The notes below the pieces were generated by a model. It was given only the letters and a program-made list of their open reading frames with translations, searched no databases and had not been told where the DNA came from. Position numbers and translations under genes: made by a program. From Silene noctiflora (lineage: Eukaryota; Streptophyta; Magnoliopsida; Caryophyllales; Caryophyllaceae): DNA of 30,581 nucleotides. The DNA lies in the NCBI GenBank assembly GCA_009801015.1, contig VHZZ01000146.1:152947-183527 (forward strand), in the 5' to 3' direction. Below, one piece after another: positions 1 through 10,440 of the stretch; the stretch's first letter is position 1; each line of letters begins with the position of its first letter.

Positions 1-502
1 TCCAATACCAATTCCACGGATTTCCCAAACGAACTTTTGGATTTGAATTTGAAATTGAATTCAAACATTTTGATTTCTATAATTGAAATCATGAAAATAA
101 AATCAATTTCGCGTTTCCAAACACTACCTAATGAAATTCCGCGTCATAGACATTCGTCCGAATATTATACCGTAATCCCGTAAATAATTATGCAAGCATA
201 CACTCCGTATTTTCCCGTGCTCGCAATTTATTATTTAGAGATTACCCATCTACGAACCAACCTTAATTACGCAAAAATAAACCGGTAATTACTCTTAAAC
301 CACCAACAATATTTACATTGGATGGATAATGAGTCATTACGATTTATAAGCGACAACGGTCTTATTTGAATTTATGGGACGAGAGTATTAAGACAGCATG
401 CATGCATGGACCGATCAGAAAACGAGCAGTGATGCGGTAATGTGTACCCGAATAGCCGTGACGCAAAAACAGAGTACTAAAGTAGGATTGATAGATACTC
501 CG
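1..502. other. AT-rich intergenic sequence
   Basis: No gene is visible. The first 110 bases are rich in GAATTTGAA-type motifs and contain CCAAACG and CCAAACAC, which resembles a decayed Tourist-like MITE cut by the window edge. That reading is weak. The remainder is unremarkable AT-rich sequence. Confidence 0.4.
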
Positions 503-972
503 TATATTGAAATATTGGAAAATGTACGCGGTGGCTTGAGGTTTGACATTTTGCCCAAAATACCCAATTTTTTTATCCGAGAAATTTTAAGAGGCCATAA
601 CTCGTGTTTACGATTTCAGAAAGTGATATTTTTTTTTTCAAATCGATCATCTTTCCGAGATCTACGATTTGAAAAAAAAAAATTTATCATATTTGGATCC
701 CGTGGCTAGGAGTTATTGCGTGTCAAAGTTTTTTTAACCGAACAAACTTTGAGTGACCGACCATATATCTCTTGGTCACGAATTCCAAACTCAACAACTT
801 TTTCTCTCAAGTCGTAGTTCTCGGAAACATTATCAAATTGAAAAAAAAAAATTATCACTTTCTAAACTCGTAAACACGAATTATGGCCTCTTAAAGTTTC
901 CGGATCAAAAAATTGGGTATTTTGAGCAAAAAAAGCAAACGGCACCGCGTGCATTTTCCGTTTCAATATTAG
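503..972. repeat. Large imperfect palindrome (fold-back element, about 470 bp)
   Basis: The two halves are reverse complements around position 738. The left arm carries CCCAAAATACCCAATTTTTT near 554 and GAGGCCATAACTCGTGTTTA near 591. The right arm carries their complements near 915 and 880. The similarity extends outward to GTACGCGGTGGC (524) and GGCACCGCGTGC (941). Short open frames here are by-products of the repeat. The arms share motifs with the dimer at 25018-25330, so this is a dispersed family. The class is not certain; a Mutator-like or other fold-back element is possible. Confidence 0.75.
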
Positions 973-1159
973 TGGCTATGTTGAAAATGAAAGACACATC
1001 ATAGACCACGTGTCTATCATTCTATAAAATGAATACAAAAAAACAACGTTTAATTTGTACAGTATATGGGGATTTTCTGTTGCATCTTGATCAACTTCCG
1101 TAAATAATCATAGCCTAGGTTCATTGTATTTCCAGAAAATTAGACAATTCAGTAATTAA

Positions 1160-1530
1160 TTATGACACACATTACGTATATTCAGGTTATGATTTCAATT
1201 TATAAATTTTCTTAAATAATTTAAAAGACTTTTTTGTCGCGGAATTAATAATATCAGTTCATAATTTTTTTATATGAATAAAGTACGTGGTAATTTTTTT
1301 TTTTCTACGAAACTAATAATATCAATTTATCGGGTTTTCATATACGGATTTTAGATTTATACTAGTTTTGTTTAATTTCAATTAAAAGATTATTATTTAG
1401 TTAAAAAAGAATAAAGATTATAGCTTAATTAAAAATAATAATTTCACAGAATAGAGTCTTATTTCCTTATTTAGCCAGATTCCTTTTGGAGAATTTTTAT
1501 TCTCTTAGTAGCAAGGGGATGAAAAGAATT
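1160..1530 (-). repeat. Helitron-like dispersed repeat, copy B
   Basis: This stretch resembles 9990-10440 in content and order. Shared pieces are a GATTTCAATTTATAAATT/GATTTCAATTTTTAAATT segment, a GTCGCGGAATTAATAATATC/GTCACGAAAGTAATAGTAGC segment, then TTCCTTATTTA and a closing CTCTTAGTAGCAAGGGG. The closing motif also appears, reverse-complemented, near 30454. No coding sequence is present, so it looks non-autonomous. I cannot place its ends. The surrounding 973-1159 and 1531-1764 show no gene. Confidence 0.45.
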
Positions 1531-1764
1531 TAAAATACGTATGACTGTATGAGACGATTATATCGAGACTGGTTAATGAGAAATTCCCCAAATATTAACG
1601 TCTTTACAAACCCTAATTTTTTAGATTAAGTTATGTTCATTATTGACTTTAGTACATCATACGATACCTCTACGTTTGGGAAATTTGAATGTATCTAGGT
1701 AATTCCCAATTCATATTTCCTGTATTTTTCCCCCTATTCTGGTACCTTTTATGATCATATTCAT

Positions 1765-1888
1765 GGGTCATTCGGAAACAACCTTTTTGTGTTGCTAGCA
1801 TAAGGATACGATTGCGTACATCCGACTTCCCTTACCCCGCAATTTGCAGGAGTTCTTGAGCATTGGGATAATATCGTTGTTGTTGTTG
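1765..1888 (+). mobile_element. SINE fragment with (TTG)n tail (Au-like)
   Basis: The stretch contains CATTCGGAAACAACCT, then GCGTACATCCGAC, CCTTACCCCGCAA, TTCTTGAGCATTGGG and a short GTTGTTGTTGTTG tail. This order is the 3-prime half of plant tRNA-derived SINEs of the Au type, as I remember them. No pol III B box is visible upstream, so the copy appears 5-prime truncated. Short reverse-strand frames across it are meaningless. Confidence 0.6.
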
Positions 1889-2140
1889 CCCAGTTGGAAC
1901 TAAACTCACATGAATCGCCAGAAACTGTATTATTGGGGATTTGCATTCGTTGATGATCCAATTTAGATTACAATTGCTGTTTGAATGAATCGGATTATTG
2001 GAAGTACTATTAATTTATTAGGACATGGTTTATAATGTTAGTTTTAAAGTCTGTACTGATGAGTCTAAGCATGGCAACATAAATTATACTTCTTATCTCC
2101 GGAATCATCGTTTTTCGGAGTATATGTTGGTTTGAGCTGT

Positions 2141-2142
<2 letters not shown>

Positions 2143-2172
<30 letters not shown>
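2143..2172. repeat. (TTG)10 microsatellite
   Basis: Ten uninterrupted TTG units. The tract may descend from a SINE tail like the one 260 bp upstream, but no SINE body is recognisable next to it. Confidence 0.9.
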
Positions 2173-2173
<1 letters not shown>

Positions 2174-2543
2174 GATCATCGGAACATCGTATACAATGGT
2201 TTGTTGCCATTTTTGTATGGCAAGATTCAACATTGTTTCAATCAAGATTATGAGTAAATAGGCTAGGGAAGCAAGAATTGTTAGAGTATGAGATCGATTT
2301 AGTTTGGTTGTCATTTGTTTATGTTTAGATGTTTTTTTTTCATGACTGGTGCTGTGGTGCATATTGGTTACCTTAAGTCCTGTTTTGTCGAAACTGATTA
2401 TGAGGATATATTCTTTCTTTTCTAGACTTTAGTTTTCAGCTCTTTCTTATGCTCCTAATGTACATTAGCACATACTCCGTACTTTACATGTGCATGCTTG
2501 TACAAATTATTAATACCTTTTACCAAAAGGATAACTGATGTGA

Positions 2544-2777
2544 GCGGAAATCCCAGGAAACGTTCTGGCTACTGCTCGAGCACTCAGGAAACAGATAATT
2601 AACTTGCTAAAGACTTTTGAGTTGAGGGGATTTCCGCATCTTCATCCTATGCAGCAAATCTTGAACTTCGTTAGGAAACATTCTTTCAGTAATGATGGTG
2701 GGTTGAAGAAAAAGAAGAAGAAAACTCGTGCCCAGCAGATTATGGCTGCTGGCAAGTACTTTTTCGAACGCTGTTAG
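2544..2777 (+). pseudogene. Coding-like fragment, unassigned, no start codon
   Basis: A 77-codon open stretch runs from a stop at 2541 to TAG at 2775-2777. It lacks an ATG at its head, so it reads like an exon or an exon remnant. Its composition is protein-like: LATARALRKQ, then GFPHLHPMQQI, then a lysine run before TRAQQIMAAGKYF. A possible donor, AAGTACTT, lies near its end. I do not recognise the family. A second short open stretch near 2940-3020 includes MNGEVEADEEV. Together they suggest a decayed or poorly resolved gene upstream of the kinase. It could equally be chance. Confidence 0.25.
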
Positions 2778-4760
2778 GACTTAGGATCAGGGAGCAGAGT
2801 CTCTACTGCGTTCGTAACATGAAATTTTTTATAATGGCTTCTAATTTTCTGAGCAGAAAATATCTACCAAATTTTGCCTTCAGCAATGGCGTTGAAATGA
2901 TTATTGCTTAATGCCACTGGCTAATATCTACCAATTGACAAGAATTCGAACGTGGAAGGTTTGATCCCAGTAGCATGAATGGAGAGGTGGAGGCTGATGA
3001 AGAGGTTCTTGTTTCAAGTCATCATCAGCTGTAGATAAAGATATGAATGCAATATATATGAATGAATTATATCCTGCATTTACATCATTTTGGGATCTCG
3101 ATTTTGTCTCAGTCACCTGTTATTACCCCTGCAACTGATTGTCCTGATGGTCATCACGGTTGGTCAAGTATGAAAGGATGAAAGCCCAATAATGGATGAC
3201 TATAGATGGATATCAGAAACCATGACACTGTTTGAACATTCATCATAACTTCGACGAATTCCTAACCATTTCATGGACAAGAGTTATGACATGCCCAGTA
3301 TGATTAGCTGCCCTTTTCCTAGAAAGCAGGCTTCAGCATTTCAAGTTCCAGCTGACAACCATAAACTCTGGCAAGAGTATCGATTTTCTGATCATTGGAA
3401 ACTGTATGAGCAGCAGCAGCAGAATGTAAGTCAGTCAATGTCACTGCCTGAGTTGTTTCAAGGTCAATCTATTTGGGAAAGGCGTTTTCTGGTGTGAAGT
3501 CTATGTTAGAAGTGTGAAGTTATGCAACTATATATCTGTATTCTGCGAGAAATGGATCTGTTTTCTACCTTCGTCATTTACAGTCCTTGGTTCGTTTGGC
3601 AGGAACATACTGAGATTAATATCTGAAGCTAGATTCCACTGGTTTCTGCACTGTGCTTCAGTCCAGAAATGATGCCAAGTTTTTGTTGAAGCTTGAGTGA
3701 TCTTCAGAGTTATAAGGCCTCTGTTCCTAAACAGGTACTGCAACTTGGTTTCTTATGTGATGCATAGTACAACTTATGTATGAGGATATGAGTTTTGTTA
3801 GAAAGCTCAGGAGTCTTTGTTTTGGCTGCATACGGGTCAATTATAACGGCATCTGTTCAATATGCTTTTCACAAATACTTGTGTAAGGCGGCCTTACGAA
3901 GTATATTGCAAAACGGATCTTTTTTGTAACTATTTTCTTTAACATAGATAGGTCATGTATTATGCAGTTGGGTCATACCTTTTTAACACTAAGATTTAAT
4001 TTATCTGTAATATTTGATGAACAGATGCCGTTATTATTGAACTCAAATGGTTGGACTTAAATGAAAGAGGGCACTGGAAATTCGAAGGGTTTGGTGCTAG
4101 TCTGGCTGTCTGGTTTACCTTGTCTGTTTTCCGTCTGATTGTGGTTGAGTTCGCTTTTGATGCTGGAATAGTATTACCGTAAACTACTAAACCTTCTAGA
4201 AGATGTTATTAAAGATCCTGATACCGACAGGCATTACAAAACCCGATCTGTATCAGCAGTTCAGCACAAGGAAACTGATTTATATGATGATATCAAGGCA
4301 TTGTTTTTGGCCTTTTGCTCAGCCTGAAATTATTTTTTTTTATACAAGAACTTTTGGTGTTCATAAAACCAAGATTATGTTATTTAAAATCAGCCTTACG
4401 AATTACGATGATATTGCATTATGCATTGTGTTATTTTGTGTGTGCGTTTAGTAATGACTGACGAATGATGATATGAGTATGTATGTGAACCGATTTGTGT
4501 TTCCTGCTAGTTGTGTTTCTTCGTTTCCCAGTTTTCGCTTTGCGCTTTGTTTCTTGTCTCTGCGTCTTGAATCAACTTTCACCTTGTGGGATTATTGGTC
4601 TAATAAGCTACTGTCAAACCGTTTTCTATTCTGGTACGAGGTTTTAGGACAGAAGACCCGAATACCCAGTGTACCAAATACATCAAATTCAACTGAGTAA
4701 TGCTCTTACACTTTTTTGATCTTGTGGTTAGATTCGAAATTTATAGGCATCAACATTACA
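2778..4760. other. Transcribed-looking region with no assignable gene
   Basis: Base composition is more balanced than in the flanking deserts. A 74-codon frame at 3273-3497 contains a CAG run (QQQQN) followed by GTAAGT, which looks like an exon end and donor. Other CAG/GT combinations occur near 3735. None of the frames joins into a protein I recognise. The region may be the remains of the gene suggested at 2544-2777, a non-coding transcript, or the far upstream leader of the kinase gene. Confidence 0.3.
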
Positions 4761-4770
4761 GCTATATTTA

Positions 4771-4777
4771 TATATAA
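4771..4777 (+). promoter_or_regulatory. Possible TATA box upstream of the kinase gene
   Basis: TATATAA sits inside a longer TATATTTATATATAAG, about 570 bp before the ATG at 5345. A TTGATTTCAG acceptor-like site at 5271-5280 would allow a leader intron. This is the best TATA candidate but stays speculative in AT-rich DNA. Confidence 0.25.
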
Positions 4778-5316
4778 GTGAATTCCTTAAATTGGGTCGG
4801 GATTCTGATACCTTATTTTCCAGTATGATGTTCATCTAGTTTCGGATACCTTTTTTTTTCATAGGAAAATGTTTCTTAATCCTCTAGTTTGTAGGGAATT
4901 CAACCACTAAAAATGGCAAACTATATATTACTGAGTGTCCGTTCATTTGTTACTTGTTTGTAGGGAAGATCTCTTCTTCATGTCTTTTGTAGATTAGCAT
5001 TTTTCTCCGCTTTTTACGAGTTTCATTTTGCATGAAAATTTTCCTCTCTTGTTTCTCCTACACCCAACCAGAAAAACATAACTAAAATATTTCAACGAAA
5101 ATCAAACATATTAAAAAAAATACTGGTGTATCATATTAAGGTTGATTCGACGTGATTGAATGCTTGTTAAGGTTGCTTGAAAATTTTAATCTGTTGCAAT
5201 GAGAAAAATTGAAGAGTTGACGATTTCCTGCAAAAGGGCATTTATATTTCCTGAAAGAAAGATCAGTAATTGATTTCAGGTACATGTAAATTATTGTTTT
5301 GTGTGTTGTTAATAGC

Positions 5317-5344
5317 ATGAGCAGAGAGAGACCTATACTGAGGA
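5317..5344 (+). promoter_or_regulatory. Upstream ATG overlapping the kinase start
   Basis: An ATG at 5317 opens a frame that starts MSRERPILR and is offset by one base from the main frame, overlapping the main start at 5345. Plant PIP5K N-termini, as I recall them, begin M-S-K-E-like and run into an L-K-A-W-E segment. This upstream ATG therefore looks like the ancestral start, displaced by a one-base indel, and now acts as an overlapping upstream frame. Confidence 0.4.
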
Positions 5345-8300
5345 ATGGCAAAAGCATGGGAAGCGACATTCCGAAAAACGCAAGCTGCGGCCAAGAAACG
5401 GGCCCACAGCATATTCGGGTCAATGTCGATTGCTCACTTGAACGACGATTTTGAACAGGAGGTGGAAGGAAGCACCCACCAAAGAAGTGAAAGTGTGATT
5501 GCATCGACTGAGCCGAGTCAAGTAGAGAAGTTCCTTCCGAATGGAGATTACTATATGGGACAATGGTTTGAGAATTGCCCACATGGTCATGGAAAGTATT
5601 TATGGACAGATGGGTGTATGTATGTAGGGGAATGGTTTAGAGGGCAAGCGATAGGGAAAGGTCGGTTTAGTTGGCCTTCTGGGGCGATCTATGAGGGCGA
5701 GTTTAAAAGCGGGTATATGGATGGAAAAGGGATTTATACATCTCAAAATGGGGAGATTTATAGGGGATTTTGGGTGATGAATATGAAACATGGACACGGG
5801 TTTATAAATTATGAAAACGGAGATTCGTATGAAGGCGATTGGAAACACGGGTTGCAAGATGGGCAAGGGAAGTATAAGTGGAGTAATGGGAATTACTATT
5901 GTGGAGAGTGGAGGAGTGGGGTGTTTTCAGGGCAGGGAACTTTGGTGTGGGCCAATGGGGCACGTTTTGAGGGGAACTGGCGGGGTTCGTCACCAGACGG
6001 GGAAGGTATTTACAAGTTTGATGACGGAAGTTATTACGAGGGAAATTGGAGTTTAGATCCGAAGGAAATGAGTTGCATGTATAATTGTAATGAAATATCA
6101 GGAGTAGTTCCTGATTGGGATCCTATGGACTTGTATAGTGATATTTCGAGTGGGTGTAAAGTATGTTCAACTGAAAAGATAACTCTTTTTCCGTCACAGA
6201 AGATTCTGGCGACGTGGAAGTCATCCAAAGGCGCTGCCCGGCCTGGCCGGATGTCAGTCGACTCGGGAATGACGGCTGGTGGTGGTGCAACCATGTGGGA
6301 TGCTGAAAGTGAAAGGAATCATCGGAATTCTGTTGGTGGGCGAGATGTGGATTTCGATGGTTTAAATCTTGAGAATTACTCTACTAAGACACCGCCAACT
6401 ACCCCAGGGAGACCGCTTCGAATACCGAAAGTAGGGAGGAAACAAGGGGAGATTATTACTAAAGGTCACAAAAACTATGAGCTTATGCTTAATCTGCAAT
6501 TGGGTATCAGGTAAGGTTGTTTACATCCGACCTCCTTACAGTGTCACATGCTTATTATTCAAGACAATTCCGTAACACTGTCGTCATGATTTTCAGCATA
6601 GTTTCAGTATGAAGCCTCTTTGTTTTATCAAACACAGGGTAATGTTGGGTAATATCCGGCCTCCTACTACCTCGTCATAGACTCGTAGGCGAGACACAGC
6701 AAGCCTTTGAGGCACTGGCTTACTATAATCACTCTTGTATGCATCAAATTATAATGCAAAAAAATAATAGTACAAATTTTCAAAACGGCCAGATGTCAAC
6801 TATCTTAGCCGAGAGTGTTTGAAAAAATGACATTTTCGGAGAAATAGAACAATATCTTCTTAAAATTGGGTAGCTATGGTATTGTGCAGGCACGCAGTAG
6901 GAAGACCAGCTCCCCCAACATCACTAGACTTAAAATCATCAGCATTTGATCCTAAAGAAAAAGTATGGACAAAATTTCCGTCAGAAGGGTCGAAGTATAC
7001 TCCTCCACACAGTTCCTGTGAATTCAAATGGAAAGACTATTGCCCTTTAGTATTCAGGTCAGTTTCCGGGATCTTAGCTTCGCTTACTTCACACGTAAGT
7101 TCCGGCAAATTTGACATCTTCTGAGGTTTTATTTCTAGAGCATTGAGGAAACTGTTCAAGGTGGATGCAGCTGATTATATGCTGTCGATTTGTGGGAATG
7201 ACGCCCTTAGGGAGTTGTCCTCTCCTGGCAAAAGCGGGAGCTTCTTTTATTTGAGTAGCGATGATCGTTACATGATCAAGACCATGAAGAAGGCCGAAGT
7301 CAAAGTATTGTTTCTTCTCTTTCACTAGCCTTAAACAATCTATCTGATCTCGTTCATCACGACCTATCTCTATTGTTTTCCATAATTGCAGCAGATAATG
7401 TTAGATCAGTTGAACTGTCAACTGATTCGACAATGCATTTCATTCAGCAAAACATGCTAAGTTGTAACATTTTGTCTGGTTAGGTACTTCTGAGGATGCT
7501 ATCAGCATACTACAATCACGTACGAGCATTCGATCATACCCTTGTCACCAAATTCTTCGGCCTTCATTGTGTAAAACTGACAGGTCCAATCCAAAAGAAA
7601 GTAAGATGACAAACCTGCTCTGTTTCCTATAATCATGCAAGTATTACAGAAGTTGTTTTGTTCTTTTTACAATATAATGATGCTTTCGAGTTGATATTAG
7701 GTGCGGTTTATTATCATGGGAAACCTCTTTTGCACCGACTACACCATTCATAGACGTTTCGACTTGAAAGGTTCTTCACTTGGTCGTTCAACCGATAAAC
7801 CCGAGGAAGAATTAGATGCAAGTACCATTCTCAAAGATCTTGATCTCAACTTCATTTTTAAACTGCATAAATCATGGTTCCAAGACTTTTGCAGGTAACT
7901 CTTTGCTTCTTGCATATATTTTATCTTTTCTACGACATAGAGTAACACCCGTGAGGCCGTGAGTCATTCACTCATGTTTTAACCAACCGAGTCAATTCAT
8001 ATGGACGATTCTCACAACAATGACAACGTTATCCGTCCCCGTTCTCAAAATATAAAAATACAAACTTATTTGCCAAAACATTTGCATAAGGAATGCTTTC
8101 GCCTCATAACATCATCGATTTAGTACGTTCTCCTTCTGCATGATAAGAAGTTTTAAATATGGTTGATGTGCACAGGCAAGTAGATCGAGATTGCGAGTTT
8201 TTGGAACAAGAGAGAATCATGGATTACAGCATGCTTGTAGGCATTCATTTTAGGGAAGCATCAAAAGCAGGGGACTTAATTCCTTCAGGAGCTCGTACTC

Positions 8301-8898
8301 CTATTGGTATGTTCTTACTAATGGTTAAAATACGCCTCATAGCAAATTAAAAGAAAAAAAAAAGTAAATAAATGATTAGGACGGAGAGAGTACTTTCATT
8401 AATATGACTGTTAGTGAACTAAATTTTTGTTGTTAGGTGATGAGTCGGAAAGTGATCAAAGTGGCCCTCGTTTATCAAGAGTGGATATGGATCAGCTCTT
8501 AATCGACCCTGCATGGTGAGCATCTGTATTATATCTTTGAATTACGGCCTTTAGCCCTTTACTAATATCATCTTATTTCGCAAGTTATTGTACCTGTTTG
8601 TTTCCATTTGTTCAGGTGGGCTAGTGTTAGGTTAGGTATAAACATGCCGGCTAGAGTCGAAAGAGCCATTAGAACAATGGAAGGTGAATTGCTAGCAATG
8701 GAGCCAATCGGAGAATTTTACGACGTTGTAATGTTCTTTGGCATCATCGACATTCTTCAAGATTACGATATTAGTAAAAAGCTTGAGCATGCTTACAAGG
8801 CCATGCAATACGATGCGACCTCCATATCGGCCGTTGATCCAAAACTATACTCGAAAAGATTTCGTGATTTCATCTTCAAAATCTTCGTTGAAGATTAG
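5345..8898 (+). CDS. PIP5K: Phosphatidylinositol-4-phosphate 5-kinase, MORN-repeat (plant subfamily B) type
   Basis: The enzyme phosphorylates PI(4)P to PI(4,5)P2, mainly at the plasma membrane. Eight exons join in frame to 767 residues: 5345-6510, 6890-7057, 7139-7304, 7484-7600, 7701-7894, 8176-8306, 8437-8515 and 8616-8898; all introns are GT-AG. Residues 70-236 hold eight MORN repeats (YMGQW, YVGEW, YEGEF, YRGFW, YEGDW, YCGEW, FEGNW, YEGNW), typical of plant PIP5Ks and implicated in membrane or lipid binding. The kinase domain covers about 385-767: glycine-rich loop [10 protein letters not shown] (473-482), ATP-binding Lys492 in MIKT, DLKGS (560-564), Asp620 in MDYS, Asp719 in [10 protein letters not shown], and activation segment KKLEH (728-732) with the Glu expected of PI4P-specific enzymes. 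Length fits the family. The first 30 residues ([12 protein letters not shown]...) match family N-termini except that the usual upstream start is out of frame. I am confident of the exons from 2 onward; the exact start is less certain. Confidence 0.96.
6508..6725 (+). repeat. SINE-related sequence at the start of kinase intron 1
   Basis: The donor of intron 1 lies in GGTAAGGTTGTTTACATCCG followed by ACCTCCTTAC, which resembles the SINE segment at 1797-1835. A second related piece at 6646-6720 carries ATATCCGGCCTCCTACTACC and CCTTTGAGGCACTGG, again in SINE order. Both are diverged. The intron position itself is a family feature, so the SINE probably arrived within an old intron. Confidence 0.35.
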
Positions 8899-9200
8899 TA
8901 TAAGAGAAGGTGATTGGCAAGTTACTTCATTCGGGTGCCTAGAAGTCGTTGATTATGGCTTTAGAGCTCGACAATCGAGTGTCGAGAATCAAGATTGGAT
9001 ACTGATCCCTTCATCCTGATCATTTGTTAATCTGTTTTTCTTCGATTGTCGATTGTTTTTGGGATCTTCCTTACATACATTACACATCAAATTATGTTAG
9101 TTGTATAAAGGAATAGAGGATTGATAACAAAACAATTGAAGAATATAAAAATGCCAATTACATATTAGTCTAAGCATGTGCTTCCTAATTGGTATTTGTA

Positions 9201-9295
9201 TACTCCCTCCGATCCACACCAATGGTAACATGGACCCACTTTTTGTGAGGAAAAAAATGGGTCCATGTTACCATTGGTGTGGATCGGAGGGAGTA
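9201..9295. mobile_element. Stowaway MITE, perfect 38-bp inverted arms
   Basis: TACTCCCTCCGATCCACACC opens the left arm (9201-9238), and its exact reverse complement closes the right arm (9258-9295). The loop is 19 bases. The CTCCCTCC ends and the terminal TA on each side match the Tc1/mariner Stowaway class with a TA target duplication. It lies about 300 bp after the kinase stop codon, in or near the 3-prime UTR. The arms show no mismatch, so the copy looks young or is maintained. Confidence 0.92.
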
Positions 9296-9638
9296 CAATT
9301 TTGTAGGTCTAATATGGTCATATGGATAGCCTTTATCATTTCACATTTGTATAGATCTTATTTCAAAAATTTGCTTTCTTTTGGGATAAAATGAGGCAAG
9401 TATAACTCATAACACGAATTCTCATTCGTGACGGCCGATATTCATCACAGGCTTGTGACAGGTCAAATAAAACCCACATAAGAGAATAAAGACAAGTCAT
9501 TTGTGATTTTCTATACATTTTACTTTTTGTCTTTAATTCGAATTTGAAACTTTGCCACATTATATTCAACTCTACTTATTGGCTAAAACCTTGTCATTAG
9601 TTTGTTTTTTTAGTTTGTTTTTTGGAAATGAGTTAGCG
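9296..9638. other. Kinase 3-prime flank with a dispersed-repeat fragment
   Basis: No gene is seen. The segment 9415-9480 (TTCGTGACGGCCGATATTCA and CTTGTGACAGGTCAAATA) looks like a repeat fragment that I associate with Caryophyllales genomes. Its boundaries are not visible. Confidence 0.35.
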
Positions 9639-9792
9639 TCACCAGGTGGCGCCCAATCTCGGCGCCACCCTCTCACATTGATCCCTTATGGGGACCCCAA
9701 TATTAATGAGTATATCACATGTAGTCAGTGGGGACCCCAATAAGAAGGGGTGTAAGTGAGACGGTGGCGTCGAAATTGAGTGTCATCTGTGA
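9639..9792. mobile_element. Fold-back MITE
   Basis: The left arm TCACCAGGTGGCGCCCAATC... (9639-9676) pairs imperfectly with the reverse complement of 9756-9792, TCACAGATGACACTCAATTT. The interior is also quasi-palindromic, with TGGGGACCCCAATA at 9689 and 9730. The same end motif recurs at 30365-30397 (GTCACCGGGTGACATC... GCGCCACC). I could not define a target duplication or a superfamily. Confidence 0.6.
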
Positions 9793-9829
9793 ATATCGAT
9801 AAAGGTATGACTTGTTCATATAATTTTAA

Positions 9830-10440
9830 CTAGTTTAGACCCCGTGCAATAAATGCATGGTATTTAGACTTTTTTTTAATAAATTACTTATATAATAGTG
9901 GTATCTCATTAATTGTTCATATTTTTCGTCATTTAATTTTGCTTTGAGGGGAAAAAAGTTGTAGTTGACAATTAATCAAGAGAATTGAGTAATGTTTTGA
10001 AAATGTATTTCAAACATAATATTTTTTTATACCACAAGACTAATGATTTCAATTTTTAAATTCTCGTAATTTTTTGTCACGAAAGTAATAGTAGCAATTT
10101 ACAGTTTTGTTTTAAATTCTCGTCAAGTCAAATAATAGCATTAATAAAAGATTTAGCAATTAATAGTTTTATATAAATTTTATTTATATTTTAATTAAGA
10201 GATTATACTTAGAGTTTAGTGAAAATAATATAATTTGATGAAAAGATTAATTTTAATGAAAAGTTAATAATTTAATGAAATAAAATATAATTATTAGTTT
10301 CCTTATTTAATTAATGTAATTAATTGTAATTAATTTCCTTATTTACTAAGATGCTTTTTGAAGGGGAAAAAAATAAAAATACACATATTCTTTCAGTAGA
10401 TAGGGGATTTTTATTTTCTTCTCCTAAGTAGGGAATTCGG
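9830..10440 (-). mobile_element. Helitron-like element, copy A (non-autonomous)
   Basis: Read on the minus strand, the element ends with CCATGCATTTATTGCACGGG, an imperfect hairpin, followed about 10 bases later by CTAG and then T. That is the expected 3-prime end of plant Helitrons (hairpin, CTRR, insertion next to T). The body is AT-rich with no coding frame and resembles 1160-1530. The 5-prime end is not certain and may lie near 10440. Confidence 0.4.

Noticed and set aside
398-1004. Two forward open frames of 103 and 83 codons
   Set aside because: Both lie inside the 503-972 palindrome, are interrupted by poly-A/T runs and have no gene-like features.
2010-2362. Reverse-strand frames with Asn or Thr runs
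   Set aside because: The runs come from the (TTG)10 microsatellite read in different frames.
5136-5582. 148-codon reverse frame
   Set aside because: It overlaps the first exon of the kinase on the opposite strand; the MORN-repeat reading explains the conservation.
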